From Bacteroidales bacterium (GTDB taxonomy: Bacteria > Bacteroidota > Bacteroidia > Bacteroidales > UBA932): DNA of 64,000 nt. The notes under the pieces were generated by a model, which saw only the letters and a program-made list of their open reading frames with translations, did not search any database and was not told where the DNA came from. This document shows, in pieces, positions 44,270 through 51,067 of this stretch (position 1 is its first letter; every line of letters starts with the position of its first letter). The stretch spans positions 34,907 through 98,906 of the forward strand of contig VSOK01000002.1 of NCBI GenBank assembly GCA_009774765.1, in the 5' to 3' direction. Both the position numbers and the translations under genes were made by a program.

Positions 44270-45532
44270 TCAACTGAATATGATTTCCATAATACGTTCT
44301 GTTGCTCCTCCGTTGTTCTGACAATATTCATAGACCGTACGGCTCAGTTCTGAAAGCCTTTCAGGATCGGCTTTCAGCCCTTTGTACCAGTCTGCAAGCT
44401 CCTGTCCCACTGAGGCAGGAGTTGCGGCACCAAGAGCCATCAGCTCAACAAACTGGAGATTTTTGTCATACAGAGGTCCCATAGATACAGGCATACCATA
44501 GACAGCAGCTTCTATGACACTATGAGGAAGTGTCGTAAATCCTCCTCCTACAAAAGCGGCCTCACCATATCTGTAGAGTTTTGACAGCATACCTATTTTA
44601 TTGATTATAAGCACCTGCGCTTCTTTCAGAGATTTTTCCGCAGATTCTGCAATTGAAGCATCAGATGAAATGAAATCATCTTCCACTTCACTGTAGACGA
44701 CAGTTTTATTCACTACCGATGACTGTATACGCCTTATGGGTCCCATATCAAGTTCGTGAGGCACTACAAGCACCTTGGCATCCGGAAAGGCATTTATCAG
44801 AGGGATCACAACATCGTCATCCTTCTGATGCGTACTCCCTGCTACAAACACCTTCCTGCCGCAGCTCCAGCAGTCTACAACAGGATTGCTCCATTCCTCT
44901 GAAGCTATACTGAGCACCCTGTCAAAGCGCGCATCTCCAGTCCTGACGGCATTCCGGCATCCTGACCTATGCAGAAGTTCAAGAGTTTTGCCGTCCTTGA
45001 CCATTATCGCCTTATAGCTGTCTCTGAGCAATTTGCGGTATATGCCTCCATACCATTTCAAATATGGGGAAGCCTTGACAGCCCTTACTGACATTATATA
45101 GGTATCAATACCGTTCTTTCTCAACTGAGACAGATAGTTGAACCAGAATTCACCTATAGTAAATACAGCCTTTGACGGTCTTACAGCATTGACAAAACGT
45201 CTTGCATTGGAAAAGGTATCCATAGGGAGATAAAAGACCCAATCCACGACCGGCCAGTTCTTGCGCACTTCATACCCGGATGGAGAAAAGAAAGTCAGAA
45301 GTATCTTCCTGTCAGGATAACGTTCCCTTGTCGCCTCCATTACAGGCCGCGCCTCCTCAAACTCCCCCATCGATGCGCAATGGAACCAGATTATATCATC
45401 ATATCCTCTTACGGCATCTTCAATACGTCTGATACAGTCCTTGCGTCCGTCTGCAAACAGTTTCAGCTTCGGATTCCAAAGCGCGGCAACCCTGATGAAG
45501 AACCAGGCTATATAAATCAATATGCTATACAT
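44270..45532 (-). CDS. waaA: 3-deoxy-D-manno-octulosonic acid (Kdo) transferase WaaA/KdtA
   Basis: A 420-residue GT30-family enzyme that adds Kdo from CMP-Kdo to lipid A precursor on the inner face of the inner membrane. There is an N-terminal anchor (MYSILIYIAWFFIRVAALW). The family signature HCASMGEFEEARPV (conserved Glu as catalytic base) and the C-terminal nucleotide-binding segments FVAGSTHQKDD, VPHELDM and VGGGFTTLPHSVIEAAVYGMPVSMGP are present. Presence of waaA confirms a Gram-negative envelope with Kdo-containing LPS. It lies 56 bases downstream of uvrA, same strand, and may be partly co-transcribed. Confidence 0.95.
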   Translation of the reverse strand: MYSILIYIAWFFIRVAALWNPKLKLFADGRKDCIRRIEDAVRGYDDIIWFHCASMGEFEEARPVMEATRERYPDRKILLTFFSPSGYEVRKNWPVVDWVFYLPMDTFSNARRFVNAVRPSKAVFTIGEFWFNYLSQLRKNGIDTYIMSVRAVKASPYLKWYGGIYRKLLRDSYKAIMVKDGKTLELLHRSGCRNAVRTGDARFDRVLSIASEEWSNPVVDCWSCGRKVFVAGSTHQKDDDVVIPLINAFPDAKVLVVPHELDMGPIRRIQSSVVNKTVVYSEVEDDFISSDASIAESAEKSLKEAQVLIINKIGMLSKLYRYGEAAFVGGGFTTLPHSVIEAAVYGMPVSMGPLYDKNLQFVELMALGAATPASVGQELADWYKGLKADPERLSELSRTVYEYCQNNGGATERIMEIIFS

Positions 45533-45588
45533 AAAACAACATTATAAAATCACGGACACAAGCTACAATATACCGGAACAAAAGAATA

Positions 45589-48414
45589 CTACCTTATATA
45601 CTCCGAGGTAAATGTACCGCCTTCGGCAGCCAAATCCTCAGGAGTGCCTTCAAATACGACCTGACCTCCCGCATCACCGGCATCAGGACCCAGGTCAATG
45701 ACCCAGTCCGCAGCTCTGATCACATCAACATTATGCTCGACAACCACAACAGAATGGCCTTTTTCTATCAGGGCATCAAAAGACCTCAGCAGTTTCTCAA
45801 CATCATAGAAATGAAGCCCTGTGGTAGGTTCATCAAATATGAACATTATCTTCTGCTCTTTCGTCTTCGTCTGTGCACCACTCATCGAAAGGAAGTATGC
45901 AAGCTTTATCCTCTGGCTCTCGCCTCCGGACAAAGTGCTGCTGCTCTGACCAAGCTTTATGTACGAAAGTCCGACATCAACAAGCGGCTGAAGCCTGTCT
46001 GCGATACGTCTGGACGCGGCATCACCCTGGCTTCCGAAGAATCTGATGGCCTCATCCACACTCATATTCAGTATATCGTCGATATTCTTCCCCTTATACC
46101 TGACTTCAAGTATATCCGGCCTGAACCTCTTTCCTCCACAGGCTTCACACAACATAGTGACATCAGCCATAAACTGCATCCCGATTTTGACAAATCCTTC
46201 TCCCTGGCACTCGGGACAACGTCCTCCGTCCATATTGAAAGAGAAATGGGAAGGTGTGAAACCGTTCAGCTTGGCATACTGCTGCTCAGAAAGAAGTTTA
46301 CGTATGTCGTCATACACCTTAAGGTATGTCACAGCATTTGAACGGGAACTTTTACCGATAGGATTCTGGTCCACATATTCCACCTGCGTAATCCTGTCAA
46401 GATTTCCGCCAAGTTTGCGGAATGTTCCCGGAGCCGAACCGGTCTGGTTGATATGCCGGAAAAGAGCCGGATACAGAATATCTCCAACAAGGGAAGACTT
46501 GCCGCTTCCGCTGACTCCGGTCACAACCGTCAGCACACCGAGAGGGAACTTCACGTCTATATCCTTAAGGTTGTGCTCCATCGCCCCTTCCACGCTGATA
46601 TGATAGTTCCATCTGCGCTTTGTCCTTGAATACCTGCCGCGGCGGCCCGTAAGATACTGGAAAGTAAGAGACCTGTCCATCACCTTATCATCAATACTGT
46701 CTCCTATACGTCCTTTGAACACGACTTCTCCTCCATAGATTCCGGCCTTGGGACCTATGTCTATCAGAAGATCCGCCGCACGCATTATTTCCTCGTCGTG
46801 CTCAACCACAACGACAGTATTTCCTATATCACGGAGGCGTTTCAGCACCTCGATCAGCCTTTCGGTATCACGCGGATGCAGTCCTATACTCGGTTCATCA
46901 AGAATATACAGAGAGCCTACAAGCGAACTTCCGAGAGCCGTCACAAGATTGATCCTCTGGCTCTCTCCTCCTGAAAGGGTATTGGAAGCCCTGTTCAGAG
47001 TAAGATACGAAAGCCCGACATCCCTGATATACTGAAGACGCGAAACTATCTCTTCTATAGCCTTGGAGGCTATGCTTTTCTCATATTCAGTCAGCTGGAC
47101 ATCCTTAAAGAAATCCAGCAGCTCATCCACATTCATCGACAGGAGTTCATTTATATTCTTTCCTCCCACCTTCACATACAATGCGTCTTTCCTCAGCCGG
47201 CTTCCTCCGCACTCACGGCAGACTGTCTTTCCGGAATAACGGCTCAGCATATATTTGTACTGGATCTTGTATTTGTTAGATTCCACCCAACGGAAGAACT
47301 CATTAAGGCCGATGATCGATTCGTCCTCAGTCTCAGCCTGATATCCTGTCCATATAAGATTTCTCTGCTGCTCCGTCAAATTGTGATAAGGTTCAAATAT
47401 AGGTATTCCATATCTTGATGCGTTCTTGACAATCTGATCCTTGAACCATCCCATTTTGTCACCCCTCCAGCATGCAATGGCACCGTCATATATGCTTTTG
47501 CTTTTGTCCGGGACCACAAGGTCTTCACTTATGCCTATGATCTTCCCCAGACCGCCGCACACAGGACAGGCACCGAGAGGACTGTTGAAGCTGAACATAT
47601 ATTCGTCCGGTTCACTGAAGCTCATCCCGTCAGCCTCAAAACGGTTGACAAACCTCTTCATCTCCGTACCGTACACGTACATAGTGCCCTTTCCCTTGTC
47701 AAATGCGGACTGTACGGAAGAATGCAGACGGGTATTCATATCTTCACGCGCAGTATCATCCATATCAGAAGCCGCAGGAATCCTCAGGCGGTCAATCAGA
47801 AGATAAAGTTCATCAGGAAAATCCCCTGAGCCGGACATCTTCATAATCTCCTCTATCCGCACTACCTTATCGGTAAAGAAACGGGAATACCCTTCCTCTT
47901 TCAGTCTCAGCATCAGCTCCACCTTGTCTTCCCTGTCCTTCCAATCCAAGTCTGCAAGCAGATATACGGTATCACCGGCTTCGCTGAAAATATATTCCAT
48001 CACGTCATTGACGCTATGGCATCTGACTTCATCTCCGGATACAGGCGAAAATGTACGTCCTATTCTTGAGAATATGATTCTCAGATAATCAAATATTTCA
48101 GTAGTCGTGGCGATTGTGGAGCGCGGATTTCTCGTATTGACCTTCTGCTCAATGGCTATTGCAGGAGGTATGCCGTCAATCAGTTCTACATCAGGCTTGG
48201 ACATCCTGCCGAGAAACTGCCTTGCATAAGAAGAAAGGCTTTCGGCAAAACGCCGCTGTCCCTCCGCAAAAAGAGTATCAAACACAAGAGATGATTTTCC
48301 CGATCCGGAAATTCCGGTCACCACGACAAATTTACCACGAGGGATTTCTATCGTGATATCCTTAAGATTATTGACTTTAGCCTTTTTTATCAGAATATTT
48401 CCTTCATCCGCCAT
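45589..48414 (-). CDS. uvrA: Excinuclease ABC subunit UvrA
   Basis: A 941-residue DNA-damage sensor of nucleotide excision repair. Two ABC ATPase modules are present: Walker A GISGSGKSSLVFDTL near residue 33 and GVSGSGKSSLVGDIL near 640; ABC signatures LSGGESQRI occur twice (near 490 and 830). The zinc modules show CPVCGG with CRECGG in the first half, and CPECQG with CEACGG in the second half. The N-terminal MADEGNILIKKAKVNNL start is supported by the leader after the -7 box at 48442-48449. Tandem promoter-bearing repeats lie directly upstream. No SOS box was recognised. Confidence 0.98.
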   Translation of the reverse strand: MADEGNILIKKAKVNNLKDITIEIPRGKFVVVTGISGSGKSSLVFDTLFAEGQRRFAESLSSYARQFLGRMSKPDVELIDGIPPAIAIEQKVNTRNPRSTIATTTEIFDYLRIIFSRIGRTFSPVSGDEVRCHSVNDVMEYIFSEAGDTVYLLADLDWKDREDKVELMLRLKEEGYSRFFTDKVVRIEEIMKMSGSGDFPDELYLLIDRLRIPAASDMDDTAREDMNTRLHSSVQSAFDKGKGTMYVYGTEMKRFVNRFEADGMSFSEPDEYMFSFNSPLGACPVCGGLGKIIGISEDLVVPDKSKSIYDGAIACWRGDKMGWFKDQIVKNASRYGIPIFEPYHNLTEQQRNLIWTGYQAETEDESIIGLNEFFRWVESNKYKIQYKYMLSRYSGKTVCRECGGSRLRKDALYVKVGGKNINELLSMNVDELLDFFKDVQLTEYEKSIASKAIEEIVSRLQYIRDVGLSYLTLNRASNTLSGGESQRINLVTALGSSLVGSLYILDEPSIGLHPRDTERLIEVLKRLRDIGNTVVVVEHDEEIMRAADLLIDIGPKAGIYGGEVVFKGRIGDSIDDKVMDRSLTFQYLTGRRGRYSRTKRRWNYHISVEGAMEHNLKDIDVKFPLGVLTVVTGVSGSGKSSLVGDILYPALFRHINQTGSAPGTFRKLGGNLDRITQVEYVDQNPIGKSSRSNAVTYLKVYDDIRKLLSEQQYAKLNGFTPSHFSFNMDGGRCPECQGEGFVKIGMQFMADVTMLCEACGGKRFRPDILEVRYKGKNIDDILNMSVDEAIRFFGSQGDAASRRIADRLQPLVDVGLSYIKLGQSSSTLSGGESQRIKLAYFLSMSGAQTKTKEQKIMFIFDEPTTGLHFYDVEKLLRSFDALIEKGHSVVVVEHNVDVIRAADWVIDLGPDAGDAGGQVVFEGTPEDLAAEGGTFTSEYIR

Positions 48415-48440
48415 ATATCATACACATTTCTAAGCATCAT

Positions 48441-48612
48441 ACAAATATAGCAAAAGCTGAGAGCAAAACGTCAAGCTTGCTTGTAAGTTTTGCCGAAGTG
48501 CCAGCGTATATATGTCCGTCAGGACAAATATAGCAAAAGTCGAGAGCAGAGACCAAATTTATTTAGGCTATGCCGAGACCAGAGCGTATATATGAGCGCA
48601 AACTCAAATATA
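48441..48612 (-). repeat. Tandem promoter-bearing repeats upstream of uvrA
   Basis: Two units of 83 and 80 bases (starting 48442 and 48525) and the beginning of a third (48605) each open with CAAATATA on the plus strand, that is a TATATTTG -7 box on the minus strand. Shared internal blocks are GCAAAAG-GAGAGC and the GCGTATATATG segment. The middle unit contains GGCTATGCCGAGACCAGAGC, which recurs in reverse orientation at 11451-11619. The box nearest uvrA (48442-48449) leaves a leader of about 25 bases. Its -33 element is not canonical. Confidence 0.75.
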
Positions 48613-48700
48613 CGAAAATTTGCATTTCATATCATCATCTATACTCAAACATATTGCCGAAGACAATTTTTCAGAAAAACATAAAAAAACTCAACAAAAA

Positions 48701-48731
48701 TTTGGAGGTTGAAAAAAAATACGTATCTTTG
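48701..48731 (+). promoter_or_regulatory. Consensus promoter of tRNA-Asp
   Basis: TTTG (48701-48704), 19 bases, then TATCTTTG (48724-48731), an exact consensus match, 39 bases before the tRNA. Confidence 0.85.
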
Positions 48732-48770
48732 CATCCGCAATTGAGAAACACAGTTGCCTTTGACAAGACT

Positions 48771-48844
48771 GGTGCGGTAGTTCAGCTGGTTAGAATACAG
48801 GCCTGTCACGCCTGGGGTCGCGGGTTCGAGTCCCGTCCGCACCG
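48771..48844 (+). tRNA. tRNA-Asp (anticodon GTC)
   Basis: A 74-base cloverleaf. The acceptor arm GGTGCGG pairs with CCGCACC, followed by discriminator G. The anticodon arm CAGGC-CTGTCAC-GCCTG gives anticodon GTC. The T arm contains GGTTCGAGTCCC. CCA is not encoded. It has its own promoter and terminator. Confidence 0.98.
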
Positions 48845-48847
48845 CTC

Positions 48848-48886
48848 AAATCCCTTCAGAAATGCTTTCTGAAGGGATTTTCTTTT
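48848..48886 (+). terminator. Terminator of tRNA-Asp
   Basis: A 15-bp stem (AAATCCCTTCAGAAA at 48848-48862 with its complement at 48866-48880), a 3-base loop, then TTCTTTTG. Confidence 0.9.
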
Positions 48887-48998
48887 GTACCCCTCGGACC
48901 ATCAAACCGGTATAATAGCTCAACACGTAAAATTCGGGGTGTTTTGTGTTTTTCAGTCCTGTCTGCAAAAGCAGATTGAACGACTCCGCCCATATCTG

Positions 48999-49049
48999 CC
49001 ACCTTCAGCAGCAATAGTTTGATAATCAATGACAATACACTTAAGGCGG
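48999..49049. repeat. 51-bp dyad element 1
   Basis: Arms CCACCTTCAGC and ACTTAAGGCGG with central TGATAATCA exactly at the midpoint (49020-49028). One of seven related elements. Confidence 0.85.
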
Positions 49050-49062
49050 AGAAAACAGGCGT

Positions 49063-49113
49063 ACACATTCAGGTACAAGAACCTGATAATCAACATAAAT
49101 ATACTGAAGGTGG
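49063..49113. repeat. 51-bp dyad element 2
   Basis: Right arm ACTGAAGGTGG is intact, left arm is degenerate (8 of 11 matches). TGATAATCA is central. Confidence 0.75.
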
Positions 49114-49127
49114 CAGCAGGAATATAT

Positions 49128-49231
49128 GGGTTTCTACAACGTACTGTCTGTCAAGCAATTGCAAAACGGTATAACCTATATAAGACATACTGTTTTGTAA
49201 CACACTGATATTCACCTCATTGCAGGGACCC
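49128..49231. repeat. 104-bp palindromic element, copy B
   Basis: Outer ends GGGTTTCTACAA and TTGCAGGGACCC; inner arms AAAACGGTAT (49163-49172) and ATACTGTTTT (49187-49196). It shares the flank ACCTGCC with copy C. Directly after it begins the transposase remnant. Confidence 0.85.
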
Positions 49232-49238
49232 ACCTGCC

Positions 49239-49630
49239 GACATTCTCCTGAGACGCATCGTGTGCCAGATCAGCCATATCAAGACATCCAATGACAGGCT
49301 GTACTGGATAAAAGAGCTGGAAAAATGGCACGAGGAGTATTAGGAGTTTCATCAGGCAGAAGTCCGTCAACAAATAGACCGGAGAAATGACATATACGCA
49401 CGACAACATCAGGCGGGCTTATATACATCTCCATAGAGCAATCCCCAATATGTTCAAATACATTAATGGATGACCCCGATGTGCCGAACAACACCAACAG
49501 TCTGGAATCATTCTTCGAGCATCTGAAGGACAACCTCAGGATACACCGGGGACTGTCACGGGAACATCAAAAGAACTTCATCAAATGGTATCTCCACTTC
49601 GCCGATGAAAAGAAGAAAAAGAAAGGCTGA
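49239..49630 (+). pseudogene. Decayed insertion-sequence transposase, C-terminal part
   Basis: Three plus-strand frames together give a continuous transposase-like C-terminus. The first reads ILLRRIVCQISH and DRLYWIKELEKWHEEY before a stop at about 49340. The second reads TYTHDNIRRAYIHLHRAIPN with MFKYIN. The third, from about 49466 to the stop at 49628-49630, reads TNSLESFFEHLKDNLRIHRG and HQKNFIKWYLHF. The NTNSLE...LK...HRGL pattern is typical of DDE-type transposases of the MULE/IS256-IS1249 sort found in Bacteroidetes. At least one stop and two frameshifts interrupt it, and the N-terminal catalytic part is absent. It is a relic, not a functional gene. The exact IS family was not determined. 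Confidence 0.65.
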
Positions 49631-49651
49631 AATGGTCTTGCCGATGAGTCG

Positions 49652-49689
49652 AAAGTGGTTGGCAGCAGTGTACTGCTGCCAACCACTTT
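49652..49689. terminator. Long perfect hairpin after the transposase relic
   Basis: An 18-bp perfect stem (AAAGTGGTTGGCAGCAGT with its complement) with a 2-base loop, followed by T and G residues. It lies 22 bases past the relic's stop and may be its terminator or a remnant of an IS end. Confidence 0.55.
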
Positions 49690-49778
49690 TGTCACTGTCA
49701 CCAACCATTTGTGTCCACATTACCTCTTTTTGTGCCAGCTCTGTGTCAGGGCTGCGGCTTGGGCTGCAGGGTGCTTGG

Positions 49779-50206
49779 AATCGGCAGTAAAACCACTGTG
49801 TCAAATATTTTTCTTTGTGGGCATAAAATATGGACGTCTAAAAAGTAAAGACACCTTTCTGAGAGTTGCCGTCCCGTCGTACTCCGTGCCCATCGGACAG
49901 AAAAAGGGCCGATGGGAACACCAGCCAAAAGGTAACCGCCTTATAATCAACCATAAAATAAAAAGCGATGTGGCCATCAGACGGAAAAATGTCTGATGGC
50001 CACGCTTCGGCAAGAATACAGTTAATATAGACACATACTTTTAATGATGATCCGGAATCGGGCTCAATGTAAAATTATGGTTGTTTTGTGTTTTCCAGTC
50101 AGGTCTGCAAAAGTAGATTGAACGCCCTATCCACATCCGCCACTTTCAGTCGCAATGGGGTGATATTCAATGGAAATATACTGAAGGTGGAAAAGAATCC
50201 CATCCA
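49779..50206. repeat. 428-bp tandem duplication, copy 1
   Basis: Nearly identical to 50207-50634, with scattered substitutions. Each copy contains a hairpin CCCATCGG/CCGATGGG, a hairpin with 13-bp stem GTGGCCATCAGAC (49970-49982 with 49991-50003), an AAAATT-GTGTTTT segment and one 51-bp dyad element. Confidence 0.85.
50140..50190. repeat. 51-bp dyad element 3
   Basis: Arms CCACTTTCAGT and ACTGAAGGTGG; centre TGATATTCA. It lies inside duplication copy 1. Confidence 0.85.
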
Positions 50207-50634
50207 AATCAGCAGTAAAACCACTGTGTCAAATATTTTTCTTTGTGGGCATAAAACAGGGATGTCTAAAAAGCAAAGACACCTTTCTGAGAGTTGCCGC
50301 CCCGTCGTACTCCGTGCCCATCGGACAGAAAAAGGGCCGATGGGAACACCAGCCAAAAGGTAACCGCCTTATAATCAACCATAAAATAAAAAGCGATGTG
50401 GCCATCAGACGGAAAAATGTCTGATGGCCACGCTTCGGCAAAAATACAGTTAATATAGACACATACTTTTAATGGTGATCCGGAATCGGGCTCACCGTAA
50501 AATTCGGGGTGTTTTGTGTTTTTTCAGTCCGGTCGGTAAAAAATGTATTGAATGGTTCTTCCCATATCCGCCACCTTCAGTCGCAATGGGGTGATATTCA
50601 ATGGAAATATACTGAAGGTGGGAAAAACCAGCAT
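50207..50634. repeat. 428-bp tandem duplication, copy 2
   Basis: Second copy directly adjoining the first (period 428). The 13-bp stem lies at 50398-50410 with 50419-50431. The 3' part differs slightly more than the 5' part. Confidence 0.85.
50571..50621. repeat. 51-bp dyad element 4
   Basis: Perfect 11-bp arms CCACCTTCAGT and ACTGAAGGTGG; centre TGATATTCA at the exact midpoint (50592-50600). Confidence 0.9.
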
Positions 50635-50685
50635 CCACCTTCAATTGCAAATGATTGATAATCAGCGTAAATTTACTGTAGGTGG
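50635..50685. repeat. 51-bp dyad element 5
   Basis: Arms CCACCTTCAAT and ACTGTAGGTGG; centre TGATAATCA at 50656-50664. Confidence 0.85.
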
Positions 50686-50698
50686 TGGCCCGAATCTT

Positions 50699-50759
50699 CC
50701 ACCTTCAGTGACAAATCCAGGATATACGTAGCCTGATCAAGGATGACAACTTAAGGTGG
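50699..50759. repeat. Dyad element 6, 61-bp variant
   Basis: Arms CCACCTTCAGT and ACTTAAGGTGG, but the interior is 10 bases longer and the TGATAATCA centre is not preserved. Confidence 0.75.
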
Positions 50760-50772
50760 AGAAAACTAGTGT

Positions 50773-50823
50773 CCACCGTAAGTCGCAAATAATTGACAAT
50801 CAGCATAAATTGACTGAAGGTGG
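50773..50823. repeat. 51-bp dyad element 7
   Basis: Arms CCACCGTAAGT and ACTGAAGGTGG; centre TGACAATCA at 50794-50802. Confidence 0.85.
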
Positions 50824-50845
50824 TAACTGGTAGTATGGAACAGAT

Positions 50846-50949
50846 GGGTCTCCGCAACACACTGTCTGTCAACTGGTTACAAAACAGTATGGCCCGTATA
50901 AGATATACTGTTTTATAACATATTGATACTCATCAAATTACAGAAACCC
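50846..50949. repeat. 104-bp palindromic element, copy C
   Basis: Outer ends GGGTCTCCGCAA and TTACAGAAACCC; inner arms AAAACAGTAT (50881-50890) and ATACTGTTTT (50905-50914), all symmetric about one point. Same orientation and length as copy B. It closes the repeat island. Confidence 0.85.
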
Positions 50950-51012
50950 ACCTGCCAGTTATGCCATTCATCGGCAAATCCATCATATATGCATTCAGAT
51001 TAAGGCAGACAA

Positions 51013-51044
51013 CAAAAAAGGGACGGCAGATTCAGCCATCCCTT
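51013..51044 (-). terminator. Terminator of the Na/Pi cotransporter gene
   Basis: Stem AAGGGA-GGC with GCC-TCCCTT (51018-51027 and 51035-51044), one mismatch, followed by T residues on the minus strand. Confidence 0.75.
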
Positions 51045-51067
51045 CAACTGTACGCGGCACACAAAGA

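Larger units (their letters stand above)
48887..51012. repeat. Repeat island without an intact gene
   Basis: About 2.1 kb between the tRNA-Asp terminator and the Na/Pi cotransporter terminator. It consists of seven dyad elements (mostly 51 bp), a 428-bp tandem duplication, two 104-bp palindromes, a decayed transposase and a long hairpin. Short open frames inside (for example 49801-50034 and 50229-50462, minus) are present only because they lie in the duplicated block. None shows a ribosome site or family features. Confidence 0.85.

Noticed and set aside
48845..49060. tRNA-Asp as an integration site of a genomic island
   Set aside because: No integrase gene and no repeat of the tRNA 3' end was seen downstream; the tRNA has its own terminator before the repeats begin.
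49801..50462. Two related 77-codon ORFs on the minus strand
   Set aside because: They mirror the 428-bp duplication, run through the hairpins and show no ribosome site or family resemblance.
50571..50823. Regularly spaced repeats resembling a small CRISPR array
   Set aside because: The repeats are internally palindromic and differ from each other, spacing varies, the gaps are only 12-14 bases, and no cas gene is in the window.
48999..50823. Integron attC sites
   Set aside because: The 51-bp elements lack the attC core-site pattern and no cassette genes or integrase are present between them.
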